Counted from the first letter of the stretch, positions 7,818 to 15,785 are shown. The stretch: DNA of 64,000 nucleotides from Pleurocapsa sp. FMAR1 (GCF_963665995.1 NZ_OY762512.1:4588001-4652000), one strand, 5' to 3'. The notes: a model not told the origin generated them from the sequence alone. A program made the numbers and translations.

Positions 7818-10541
7818 GTGAAAAATTATTGCGATCGCCTGGGATTTTTGACAGCATTAACAGTTATGCTAATGGCTGCACCAGCTAATGCTGCGGAGCG
7901 AAACATTACCGATATTGAGCTTGATAAAGATAATAATCAACTAGAGTTAAAACTATCCGCAAATAAGAGGTCGTCTGAGAAGTCAAATTTACTACACAAA
8001 AGCCCCCTAAATTCCCCGCCCCTCCCTACCCCTCCCCAATTCTGGGGAGGGAACGATTGGTCTCCCCCAAGTTTGGGGGAGATTAGAGGGGGCTGGGACT
8101 TTAAATCACTCTCCCCCCAAGCTTGGGGGGCTGGGGGGGCAAAAGCTAGTGCGGATGCTTCTTTCTTCACGCTGCGTAAAGACAATCTTATTGAAGCAAA
8201 TCTACTCAACACAAACTTAGATTTGCCCGCAGGAAATTCTTTTAAACAAGATAATCCGATTGCGGGGATTAAATCAATAGATGTTCATCAGGTTGACCGC
8301 GAACATACTCAGATTCTCATCTCTACCGAGCCAGATGTGCCTATTGAGCATTTACTAGAGCAACAGGGAGATAATCTTGTTCTTAGCCTCAACCGCGTTA
8401 CCAAAGCTCAGTCTTTTCAAAGAGAGTTATCACAATTTGGCGATAAGACAGTTAAACAGATTAAGCAAACCTATAAATCTGCACTAGGTCAAAAGAAGAC
8501 GAAAGACAATGAAAAACCGACTCTAGTTGCTCAAAAAACTGACTTAAAAAAACCTGATGTTTTAATTCCCAATCCTGAAATTGATATTGAGAACAATGGT
8601 TCTAATAATACCAAAGAACGGGTATATAAAGCCCAGGATGATCCAAGTTCCGCAGCCGATGCAACCCTTCCCAGAGCCGTTGCGCCTCCCGTAGGCGATA
8701 TGGCGGTTTCCAATATTAATACTATGCCCGACATGGTAGATTTAGGCTCATCAGCCTCAGTTCCGCGCTTAGTGTTGCGGGATGCTCCAGTCAGAGAAGT
8801 ACTTTCTCTCCTGGCTAAATCTGCTAACTTAAGCCTAGTATTTGCTGACAGTAATGCACAGGCACAAGGCGATCAAGGAAATCAAGGTGGTAATGGCGAA
8901 GAAACAGGTCCGACTATTTCTTTAGATCTAGAAAATCAGCCTTTACAGGAAGCATTTAATTCAGTTCTGCTTGTTTCTGGTTTAGATGCCAACCGTCGAG
9001 GCAATATTATCTATGTCGGTGAGCAACTACCCGCCCAAGCTCGTAACTTAGTCAGCCGTACTATTCGCTTGAACCAGGTTACTGTTGAAAACGCAGCTTT
9101 GTATCTAGCCAGTCAGGGTGCAACAGGAAAGAGACTAACTAACGATGTAGAAGAAATCATCGATCCTGAAACTGGTAGAGTCGTTCAAAGAAAAGAGGCA
9201 AGTCCAACATTAACCGATTTAGATGGCGGTAACGAAAACGATACTGGTTCTAAAGCACTAATGCTTAAAGGTCTACAGGTTTCTACTGATGGCAGATTAA
9301 ACGCCATCACTCTTGTAGGTGAACCTCGCAAGGTAGAAGTTGCTACCACTTTTCTAACTCAGCTAGATGCCCGTCGTCGTCAGGTATCAGTCAACGTCAA
9401 GGTGATTGATGTGAACTTGCTTAATCAAGATGTCGTGAATAGTAGCTTTTCCTTTGGGATAAATGACAGTTTCTTTTCGCAAGATAATGGTTCTGCTAGC
9501 CTAAGATTTGGTGACTCTGCGCCACCAACAAGTGCTGAACTAAATAGTCCTACTGGTCGTTTGTCTAATCCGCCTATAGTCAATAATCCTTTTGCTGGTG
9601 CGAATACATTTCTTAATTTTGACGAAGGAACTATTGTTCCTGGTACTAGTAGTGGTATCGTTGATGCAGCAACTGGTTTTTTCGTTCCTGGACTTGAAAG
9701 AGGAGTAGGAATTTTTCCTGGTCGAGAAGCAGCTATTAGTTCTGACCCTTTTACGGCTGGTATAACTGATTTTACTCAAGCAACTGACGGTATAAGAACT
9801 GCAACTATAGATGGCAATAATGGTATTACAAATTTTACAACTACCCAGGGAACAGATGGTACAGCAACCTCGGCGCTGCCTAGTCTATTCCAATATCCTG
9901 ATAAGTTTCTCGCATTACTGGAAGCACGCGTAACTAGTGGTAACGCCAAAGTTCTCACCGATCCAACTTTAACAGTGCAAGAAGGGCAACAAGCAACTGT
10001 ACGCTTGGTACAAAAAATTGTAGAAAGTGTAAAAACCGAGATTGATGGGGAGTCGGGGACAAGAACTGTCACTCCAGAAATAGGTGAAGCTGGATTAGTA
10101 CTAACCGTTAATGTAGAAGGGATTGACGATAATGGCTTTGTTTCGATGTCCGTCAGTCCTTCCGTTAGCTCTGTTGGGGCAACGCAAGCGTTTGATAGTG
10201 GGAATGGTGCAACTAATACACTTAATTTATTAAGTACGCGACAAGTAAGTTCTGGTTTGGTACGGATGCGGGATGGTCAAACTTTAATTTTGTCAGGGAT
10301 TATTCAAGACCAAGAAAGAACTACTGTTTCTAAAGTACCTATTTTGGGTGATATTCCTTTGCTTGGTGCTTTATTTAGAAGTACCGACAAGACTAATGAA
10401 CGAGCAGAAGTAATAGTTTTGTTAACTCCTAATATCGTGGATGAGGATGCAGGGCTGGCAAGCAACTTTATGCCTAGTAAAGAAAGCCGTGAAATGATTG
10501 AAAAATCTGGGGTTGACCCACTTGGAGAACCAGGTAAGTAG
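7818..10541 (+). CDS. pilQ: Type IV pilus secretin PilQ with an in-frame repeat insertion
   Basis: PilQ is the outer-membrane secretin pore through which the pilus passes. I prefer the GTG at 7818: GAGGAT sits 7 bases upstream, and translation yields a clean signal peptide (about 26 residues ending APANAA). The open frame extends back to 7731 without a signal-like start. Domains in order: an AMIN domain (about 27-170), a linker, secretin N domains (about 300-480), and the secretin core with the diagnostic VPILGDIPLLGALFR motif near the C terminus. Codons about 50-110 come from a dispersed GC-rich repeat that splits the AMIN domain yet keeps the frame. The product has 907 residues. Confidence 0.95.
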   Translation: MKNYCDRLGFLTALTVMLMAAPANAAERNITDIELDKDNNQLELKLSANKRSSEKSNLLHKSPLNSPPLPTPPQFWGGNDWSPPSLGEIRGGWDFKSLSPQAWGAGGAKASADASFFTLRKDNLIEANLLNTNLDLPAGNSFKQDNPIAGIKSIDVHQVDREHTQILISTEPDVPIEHLLEQQGDNLVLSLNRVTKAQSFQRELSQFGDKTVKQIKQTYKSALGQKKTKDNEKPTLVAQKTDLKKPDVLIPNPEIDIENNGSNNTKERVYKAQDDPSSAADATLPRAVAPPVGDMAVSNINTMPDMVDLGSSASVPRLVLRDAPVREVLSLLAKSANLSLVFADSNAQAQGDQGNQGGNGEETGPTISLDLENQPLQEAFNSVLLVSGLDANRRGNIIYVGEQLPAQARNLVSRTIRLNQVTVENAALYLASQGATGKRLTNDVEEIIDPETGRVVQRKEASPTLTDLDGGNENDTGSKALMLKGLQVSTDGRLNAITLVGEPRKVEVATTFLTQLDARRRQVSVNVKVIDVNLLNQDVVNSSFSFGINDSFFSQDNGSASLRFGDSAPPTSAELNSPTGRLSNPPIVNNPFAGANTFLNFDEGTIVPGTSSGIVDAATGFFVPGLERGVGIFPGREAAISSDPFTAGITDFTQATDGIRTATIDGNNGITNFTTTQGTDGTATSALPSLFQYPDKFLALLEARVTSGNAKVLTDPTLTVQEGQQATVRLVQKIVESVKTEIDGESGTRTVTPEIGEAGLVLTVNVEGIDDNGFVSMSVSPSVSSVGATQAFDSGNGATNTLNLLSTRQVSSGLVRMRDGQTLILSGIIQDQERTTVSKVPILGDIPLLGALFRSTDKTNERAEVIVLLTPNIVDEDAGLASNFMPSKESREMIEKSGVDPLGEPGK
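7966..8144 (-). repeat. GC-rich double-hairpin repeat inserted inside pilQ
   Basis: About 179 bases within pilQ are the reverse complement of the two repeat copies that follow the gene. Shared blocks are the hairpins CCTCCCCAATTCTGGGGAGG and CTCCCCCAAGTTTGGGGGAG, the linker GGGGGCTGGGACTTTAAA, and one end reading GAGGTCGTCTGAGAAG. The encoded peptide is Pro/Gly/Trp-rich and unlike any AMIN domain sequence. End points are estimated from where similarity to the other copies stops. Confidence 0.85.
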
Positions 10542-10781
10542 CCTGTTTTGGGACTCGATTTCGGTGGTTAAAATGGAAAAAATTGTTGAAATCTATGTTA
10601 AATAACGCTTTCAACGATCCATATTTGTCTTGTAGAGCTTAGAATAAGGCAGTGAAAAAACTGTAGCCTATGAAATACTGTGAGTTTTTAGAACTCAGAT
10701 GCTATAAATTAGGCTGGTGAACTGTACTCCGTCTGATGAAGAGGATATCTAAAGACTAATATTGGCTAAATTTATAATGGT

Positions 10782-11008
10782 TTTTGCCCCCCTAGCCCCC
10801 CAACTCGCGCGTTCCTTGGCTGCTGAAACAGCAGCAGGGTCGCTCGTCAATTCTGGGGGGAAAAGATTTTAAAGTCCCAGCCCCCTCTAATCTCCCCCAA
10901 ACTTGGGGGAGACTAATCGTTCCCTCCCCAGAATTGGGGAGGGGTAGGGAGGGGCGAGGGATTTAGGGGGCTTTTATCAAACTAATTAGGCTTCTCAGAT
11001 AACCTTTT
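10782..11008 (+). repeat. GC-rich double-hairpin repeat, intergenic copy 1, carrying a nested repeat
   Basis: It runs from TTTTGCCCCCCTAGCCCCCC to CTTCTCAGATAACCTTTT and matches the pilQ copy in reverse orientation. Its first CCCCCCAA-TTGGGGGG hairpin has been split by a second, unrelated short repeat (about 10803-10848). Confidence 0.85.
10803..10848 (+). repeat. Nested short repeat with a variable hairpin
   Basis: This insert of about 46 bases has conserved flanks CTCGCGCGTTCC and GGGTCGCTCGTCAA around a small hairpin, CTGCTG-AAA-CAGCAG. A second copy at 12933-12979 keeps the flanks but has a different hairpin stem. Confidence 0.7.
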
Positions 11009-11101
11009 CAAACGACAGGACTTATGTTCACTTTATGTTGATTCATTTTCTAACTCTAAGAGGACATTTAAAAGGTTAATTCCTGCTATGTCTTTCCTGA
11101 C

Positions 11102-11282
11102 TTTTGCCCCCCTAGCCCCCCAAAATTGGGGGGAAGAAGATTTTAAAGTCCCAGCCCCCTCTAATCTCCCCCAAACTTGGGGGAGACTAATCGTTCCCTC
11201 CCCAATTCTGGGGAGGGGTAGGGAGGGGCGGGGGATTATAGGGGGCTTCGATATAGCAAATTAAACTTTGAAGATAACCTCT
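11102..11282 (+). repeat. GC-rich double-hairpin repeat, intergenic copy 2
   Basis: This copy lacks the nested insert and shows the element in its simple form: a CCCCCCAAAATTGGGGGG hairpin, AGATTTTAAAGTCCCAG, two further hairpins, then GAAGATAACCT. It ends about 70 bases before the HU gene and may lie in its leader. Bases 10542-10781 between pilQ and copy 1 hold nothing I recognise. Confidence 0.85.
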
Positions 11283-11350
11283 AAGTTCTTAGATACCGAG
11301 AACTACATGACACACAAACCACAAATTCATATAAGAAGGAGACCACTAAA

Positions 11351-11635
11351 ATGAATAAAGGTGAACTAGTCGATCGCATTTCGCAAAAAGCGACTGTAAC
11401 TAAAAAACAGGCTGACGCTGTATTGTCCGCAGCCGTCGAAACTATTATGGAAGCTGTATCTGATGGAGATAAAGTAACCCTAGTTGGTTTTGGTTCTTTT
11501 GAGCGTCGCGATCGCAAGGAAAGAGAAGGACGTAACCCCAAAACTGGAGAAAAAATGTCCATTCCTGCTACTAAAGTTCCTGCTTTTTCGGCTGGTAAGC
11601 TATTCAAAGAAAAAGTAGCCCCTGCTAAAAAGTAG
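11351..11635 (+). CDS. hup: HU-type DNA-binding histone-like protein
   Basis: This small basic dimeric protein bends DNA and organises the nucleoid. The 94 residues carry the full HU pattern: MNKGELVDRISQKA at the N terminus, the GFGSFERRDRKEREGRNPKTGE arm region (about residues 46-67), and a short Lys/Ala tail. AGAAGGAG lies just ahead of the ATG, so translation should be strong. It is followed after only 21 bases by cobD. Confidence 0.97.
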   Translation: MNKGELVDRISQKATVTKKQADAVLSAAVETIMEAVSDGDKVTLVGFGSFERRDRKEREGRNPKTGEKMSIPATKVPAFSAGKLFKEKVAPAKK

Positions 11636-11656
11636 TTTTAAGATAGTTAATTTATC

Positions 11657-12796
11657 TTGAACAGACCACAACACGGTGGAAATTTGAATTGGGCAGCCAG
11701 CATTGCTGGTTGTCCAGTTTCTGCTTTAATCGATTTTTCCGCCAGCATTAACCCCCTAGGAACTCCCCCCAGCGCGATCGCTGCCATAGTTAATAGTACC
11801 AGTCAGTTAAATGCCTATCCCGACCCTGAATATCCAGAATTGCGATCGCATTTAGCCGAACATCATCAGATTGACCCTAAATTTATCCTGCCTGGAAATG
11901 GTTCGGCTGAGTTATTGACCTGGGCAGGCAGAGAACTAGCGCAACAAAATTTTACATATTTAATTACCCCCGCCTTTAGCGATTATGCCAGGGCTTTAAA
12001 TGCTTTTGGTGGGAAAATATTATCCTGTCCTTTATCTTTAATAAGACTGACGCAGTGTGATAGAACTAGCCCCCCAAGCCCCCCAAATCTGGGGGGAAGA
12101 AGAATTAAAAGTCCCCCACTTGCACCAAGACACGCCCCTACGTTGCCAATTCCTGTAGATGTTCATCCCCAATCTGGACTCTTGCTCAACAATCCCCACA
12201 ATCCAACGGGCAAATTATGGACGAGAGAGGAGATATTGCCCTATCTTGAGCAATTTAGCCTAGTGGTGATTGATGAAGCCTTTATGGACTTTTTAACGCC
12301 CTCTCAGGAGCAAAGCTTAATTCCACTAATTGAGGATTATCCCAATCTAGTTATTTTGCGTTCCTTAACTAAATTTTACTGTCTACCTGGATTAAGAATC
12401 GGCTATGCGATCGCCCATCCTGAAAGATTACAAAAATGGCAAAAGTGGCGCGATCCTTGGTCAGTCAATACCCTAGCAGCAGCAGCAACCGCAGCAGCAC
12501 TACAGGATAAAAAGTTTCAGCAACAGACTTGGAACTGGTTGCAACCAGCGCGATCGCAATTATTTGAACAGCTAGAAGCCATACCAGGCATCCAGCCTTT
12601 AGCCAGCGCGGTTAATTATCTGCTGGTTAAAACAGAGTCGGCGACGGAATTACAGCAGAAGTTGCTAGTCAATTATCAAATTGTAATTCGAGACTGTATC
12701 AGCTTTCCTGAGTTGGGCGATCGCTATTTTCGCATTGCGGTACGTTTACCCGCAGAGAATGATCGCTTAGTCCAAGCCATTGCTGCTATGGTTTAA
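11657..12796 (+). CDS. cobD: L-threonine-O-3-phosphate decarboxylase (CobD/CobC-type PLP enzyme) with in-frame repeat insertion
   Basis: The enzyme makes aminopropanol phosphate for the cobalamin nucleotide loop and belongs to the class I aminotransferase fold. The start is TTG, the only one giving the family opening HGGNLNWAASIAGCP. Other marks are FSASINPLG, GNGSAELL, NNPHNPTGKLWT (about residues 178-189) and the PLP lysine at about 239 in SLTKFYCLPGLRIGY. Residues about 135-168 are Pro/Arg-rich and derive from repeat DNA inserted at 12066-12165, between two normally contiguous blocks. The catalytic motifs are all present, so activity may be retained. A HisC-type aminotransferase is a less likely alternative. 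Confidence 0.88.
   Translation: MNRPQHGGNLNWAASIAGCPVSALIDFSASINPLGTPPSAIAAIVNSTSQLNAYPDPEYPELRSHLAEHHQIDPKFILPGNGSAELLTWAGRELAQQNFTYLITPAFSDYARALNAFGGKILSCPLSLIRLTQCDRTSPPSPPNLGGRRIKSPPLAPRHAPTLPIPVDVHPQSGLLLNNPHNPTGKLWTREEILPYLEQFSLVVIDEAFMDFLTPSQEQSLIPLIEDYPNLVILRSLTKFYCLPGLRIGYAIAHPERLQKWQKWRDPWSVNTLAAAATAAALQDKKFQQQTWNWLQPARSQLFEQLEAIPGIQPLASAVNYLLVKTESATELQQKLLVNYQIVIRDCISFPELGDRYFRIAVRLPAENDRLVQAIAAMV
12066..12165 (+). repeat. Fragment of GC-rich repeat inserted in frame within cobD
   Basis: The sequence TAGCCCCCCAAGCCCCCC and TCTGGGGGGAAGAAGA match the first hairpin of the repeats after pilQ. A second scrap, GCACCAAGACACGCCCCTA, resembles another common cyanobacterial interspersed repeat. 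The right boundary is uncertain. Confidence 0.65.
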
Positions 12797-12845
12797 TTTG
12801 GGTCATGACTTGTGACTTCCGATTCTTGTAAGGGCGATTTGTGAG

Positions 12846-13022
12846 GTAGCTATTTCATTCTTACTAGCCAGAGAATAAATTCTCTGTCTCATACCTTAAG
12901 TCCGTTTAAACGGACTTGACATCTTAGCCAAGCTCGCGCGTTCCCTAGATGAGTAAAACTCATCGGGGTCGCTCGCCAAATTGATTTCTTGGTGCATGAT
13001 AATTTAGCATGAAATAGCCCTG
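12846..13022. repeat. MITE-like palindromic element upstream of the FAD oxidoreductase gene
   Basis: The ends are imperfect inverted repeats (GCTATTTCATTC left, GCATGAAATAGC right). Inside are two palindromes, CCAGAGAATAAATTCTCTG (12868-12886) and AAGTCCGTTTAAACGGACTT (12898-12917), then a copy of the nested CTCGCGCGTTCC repeat (12933-12979). The first half recurs inverted at 60597-60676. Confidence 0.7.
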
Positions 13023-13038
13023 CTTCTAACTTGACAAC

Positions 13039-14487
13039 ATGGCAGTAGACTATGATTTGGTAATAATTGGTAGTAGTTGGGCGGGTATATATGCTGCCCA
13101 AATTGCTGTGCAGCTTCAGGCACGTGTTGCTTTGGTGACTCAGGGTGCTACAAATTATTTACCTAATGACACTTTAGTCAATCAAAATCTGAGTGAGGTA
13201 GGACGTTTAAACTATCAACTGGCTAATAATCCCTTTGCCACGGCATCAGAAACGCAATTCCCTTATGTTTCTCTCGCTGAAGCTAGTAACTGGGCAAAAG
13301 GAATTAATCAAGTCCAAACCAGCAATTCGCTATCTAGCCTGTCTGCTTTAGGAGTTGATGTAATCCAAGGCAAAGGGGAATTTTGCCGTTTACCAAATTT
13401 GGCGTTTAATGTGGGTAAGAGAAAATTGCGATCGCGTAATTTTTTACTGGCTACAGGTTCTAATTTTGTCCCTCAATCCTCAGAAGCTAACATTATTAAT
13501 GACTGTTTGACTCTACGAGACTTAGGCAATCAGGATTTATCTGAATTACCTGACAAGATAATTATTATTGGTAGCGATCCGACTGCTTTAGAGTTGACTC
13601 AAGCTTTAGCCCGATTTAAAAAGCAGATTACTTTAGTTGTTCAGCAGCCAAGAATATTACCTCAAGAAGATTTAGATATTGCCATCTTGATTCAGGCGCA
13701 GTTAGAAGCCGAAGGAGTTGAGATCTATACTAATTCTAAAATTAGCCAGATTAAGGTAATTAATGGGCAAAAATGGATACAGGCAGGCGATCGCGCTTTG
13801 TCAGCCAATGAGATAATTATGGCTGATTACCGTCAGCCTAATATTGCAGGTTTGAATCTAGCGGGAGTAAATGTTAAATATGATTTACAAAAGGTTTATG
13901 TCAATCAGAAGCTACAAACTACTAATCCCCATATTTATGCCTGTGGTGATTTAATTGGTGGTTATAGTTTACCTAATGTTGCCCAATATGAAGTTAATTT
14001 AGTTCTCAAAAATACTTTATTTTTTCCTTGGTATAAAACCAATTACAACTCTGTTCCTTGGGCTGTTTTAACCCAGCCTAATTTGGCTAGGGTGGGCTTG
14101 AACGAAAGTCAGGCAAAACAAGAATACGGAGAAGATATTTATGTAGTCAGAGAATATTTCAATAACCTGACTCAGGCGCAAATATTAGATAAGACCACAG
14201 GATTGTGTAAACTACTCGTAAGAGCCAATGGAGAAATATTAGGCTGTAGTTTAGTTGGCGATCGCGCTGCCGAATTGATTGCGATCGTTGCCTTAATGAT
14301 CCAAAACAAAATAAGACTAGACTGTAATCCGATGCGAGGATTGACTTCAGTATCTATTCCCACTATTTATCCAACTATGTCTGAAATATTACATCAGGCA
14401 AGTAACAATTTTTATCTGCAAAAGTTACAGCGTCATCCTAAACTATTAAATCGTCTACGAACTTGGTTTTCTATCCGTAAACAGTAG
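13039..14487 (+). CDS. FAD/NAD(P)-dependent oxidoreductase of the mercuric-reductase/lipoamide-dehydrogenase family lacking the redox disulfide
   Basis: The 482-residue protein has the two-dinucleotide-fold layout: an FAD-binding VIIGSSWAGIYAA near residue 8, a second Rossmann segment IIIIGSDPTALELTQAL (about residues 174-190), an IYACGDLIGG FAD motif (about 293-302), and the C-terminal dimerisation domain. The CxxxxC active-site pair normally found at about residues 40-50 is absent; that region reads ATNYLPNDTLVNQN. It is therefore unlikely to reduce lipoamide, glutathione or mercury by the usual thiol route, and the substrate is unknown. The stop codon TAG lies in the left inverted repeat of a small element. 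Confidence 0.85.
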   Translation: MAVDYDLVIIGSSWAGIYAAQIAVQLQARVALVTQGATNYLPNDTLVNQNLSEVGRLNYQLANNPFATASETQFPYVSLAEASNWAKGINQVQTSNSLSSLSALGVDVIQGKGEFCRLPNLAFNVGKRKLRSRNFLLATGSNFVPQSSEANIINDCLTLRDLGNQDLSELPDKIIIIGSDPTALELTQALARFKKQITLVVQQPRILPQEDLDIAILIQAQLEAEGVEIYTNSKISQIKVINGQKWIQAGDRALSANEIIMADYRQPNIAGLNLAGVNVKYDLQKVYVNQKLQTTNPHIYACGDLIGGYSLPNVAQYEVNLVLKNTLFFPWYKTNYNSVPWAVLTQPNLARVGLNESQAKQEYGEDIYVVREYFNNLTQAQILDKTTGLCKLLVRANGEILGCSLVGDRAAELIAIVALMIQNKIRLDCNPMRGLTSVSIPTIYPTMSEILHQASNNFYLQKLQRHPKLLNRLRTWFSIRKQ

Positions 14488-14609
14488 ACCTCTTGCACGA
14501 ATCAGAAATTATCGGTTGACAATGAGGTCAGAGGTCAGAGGTCAGAGGTCAGAGGTCAGGAATTTAAAACCAGTATTGAATGAAAAAATACATTTATGCA
14601 AGAGGTCTA
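14485..14609. repeat. 125-bp MITE-like element with perfect 13-bp terminal inverted repeats
   Basis: TAGACCTCTTGCA at 14485-14497 is matched by TGCAAGAGGTCTA at 14597-14609. The outermost TA pairs may be a TA target duplication, as made by IS630/Tc1-type transposases; that assignment is inference. It encodes no protein and contains a tandem 7-bp repeat. Confidence 0.8.
14524..14559. repeat. Tandem 7-bp repeat (AGGTCAG, five copies)
   Basis: Five consecutive GAGGTCA units lie inside the small inverted-repeat element. Copy number is likely to vary between strains by slippage. Confidence 0.9.
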
Positions 14610-14637
14610 TTAGGGGCGATTCGCGAATCGCCCCTAA
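14610..14637. repeat. Perfect 28-bp palindrome just before the dTMP-kinase-like gene
   Basis: The arms TTAGGGGCGATTCG and CGAATCGCCCCTAA form a perfect inverted repeat that ends 11 bases before the ATG. The same GGGCGATTCGCGAATCGCCC core recurs at 35481-35500, so it is a dispersed repeat. It could still act as a terminator or mask translation of the next gene. Confidence 0.75.
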
Positions 14638-14648
14638 ATTAATTAATA

Positions 14649-15275
14649 ATGAATAAAAGGCTTTTTATTGTTTTTGAGGGAATCGATAGTTCGGGTAAAT
14701 CTACTCAAGCCCAAATGTTGAAGAGTTATTTTTTAGCTACAGAAGAAAAAGCTGAAATTAGTTCTGAACCTTCTAATGGCATTATTGGAAATATGATTCG
14801 CCAAGCATTAAAACAAAGAATTGTCTTTAATCGCGATCGCAATTTATTTGATGAACAAATGGCTTATCTCTTTGCTGCCGATCGCCACGATCATTTATAT
14901 AATGAAATCGACGGCGTATTTAAGTTAATTCAAGATAACTATCACGTTATTAGTACTAGATACTATTTTTCTTCTTTGGCATATAATTGTGAAACTGTAG
15001 ACAAGTTTAACTTTATCCAACAACTTAATGCTCGTTTTCCTAATCCCGATTTAACTATATATATTGATATTCCTATCGAAATTTCGGTAAAAAGATTGCA
15101 AGAACGTTCTCTAAAAGAAATATATGAAACTAAAAATAAATTAACTAAAGTTCGCTCACAATATCAGCAGATATTTTCTAAATATAAGGGAAGAGCGATC
15201 GCTGTTGATGGAACCAAAGAACCTGAGCAAATTTATCAACAAATAGTGGAGTTTATCCAGGCTAATTTTAATTAG
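14649..15275 (+). CDS. Thymidylate kinase-like P-loop protein
   Basis: The protein resembles dTMP kinase, which makes dTDP from dTMP. The P-loop EGIDSSGKST occupies residues 10-19, the length of 208 residues is typical, and SSLAYN follows the position of the usual DRY motif. That motif reads STRYYFSS here, so the Asp of DRY is replaced by Thr. Since the DR pair contacts the acceptor nucleotide, substrate preference may differ from a housekeeping Tmk. No clear Shine-Dalgarno is seen because a palindromic repeat abuts the start. Confidence 0.8.
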   Translation: MNKRLFIVFEGIDSSGKSTQAQMLKSYFLATEEKAEISSEPSNGIIGNMIRQALKQRIVFNRDRNLFDEQMAYLFAADRHDHLYNEIDGVFKLIQDNYHVISTRYYFSSLAYNCETVDKFNFIQQLNARFPNPDLTIYIDIPIEISVKRLQERSLKEIYETKNKLTKVRSQYQQIFSKYKGRAIAVDGTKEPEQIYQQIVEFIQANFN

Positions 15276-15348
15276 TTAATGTTAGTTATTAATACTTATA
15301 TTAGTATAAAAAGCAATTTTAGCGACTACAAACTGTTTAGATTCTGAA

Positions 15349-15567
15349 TTATTCAATTTCAATCAGCTTTCGCTTGCTGAATAAACCAGATTTAATTGCA
15401 ACTTGTGATTGAGTAACCTGATATTTTTTTGCCAGAACTTTAATTAGCTCTTGGTTAGCCTTGCCTTTTACTGGGGAAGATTTAAGGTGAACTACTAAAC
15501 TACCGTCTTCTAACTGCTCTATTTCTTGCTTGCCAGAATTAGGTTTTACTTTGACCTTAATTTTCAT
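15349..15567 (-). CDS. DUF167 (YggU-like) family protein
   Basis: This 72-residue protein has the DUF167 signature: [11 protein letters not shown] at the N terminus, [17 protein letters not shown] in the middle, and [13 protein letters not shown] at the C terminus. Members are small mixed alpha/beta proteins of unknown function found in bacteria, archaea and eukaryotes. It is convergent with the dTMP-kinase-like gene and divergent from the TamB-like gene, with no evident operon partner. Confidence 0.88.
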   Translation of the reverse strand: MKIKVKVKPNSGKQEIEQLEDGSLVVHLKSSPVKGKANQELIKVLAKKYQVTQSQVAIKSGLFSKRKLIEIE

Positions 15568-15785
15568 TTTTATAAGCTTTAATTAGAAAAGTAATTGTAT
15601 TGCCAAAAAAACAATATGATTTAAGGTTGGCTATACTTGTTCTTATTAAAAAAACTAATATTGTGCAACTAATTAGGAAGATTCATTTTCTATATTCATA
15701 GATTTAAAAAACCAACCTCACGGCATATTTATTCAAAATATAGCTTTCGCTATTGGCATCTTCAGCCAGAGAATATAACCATAAA

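Noticed and set aside
7937-8212. Minus-strand frame of 91 codons opposite the pilQ insertion
   Set aside because: It is the antisense reading of a GC-rich repeat, with Pro/Gly/Trp low complexity and no start signals.
12889-13101. Minus-strand frame of 70 codons across the MITE-like element
   Set aside because: It consists of repeat DNA and overlaps the start of the FAD oxidoreductase gene; not protein-like.
14524-14559. Regular short repeats that might be a CRISPR array
   Set aside because: The unit is 7 bp with no spacers; it is a simple tandem repeat inside a small inverted-repeat element. The same holds for 37294-37339. No CRISPR array was found.
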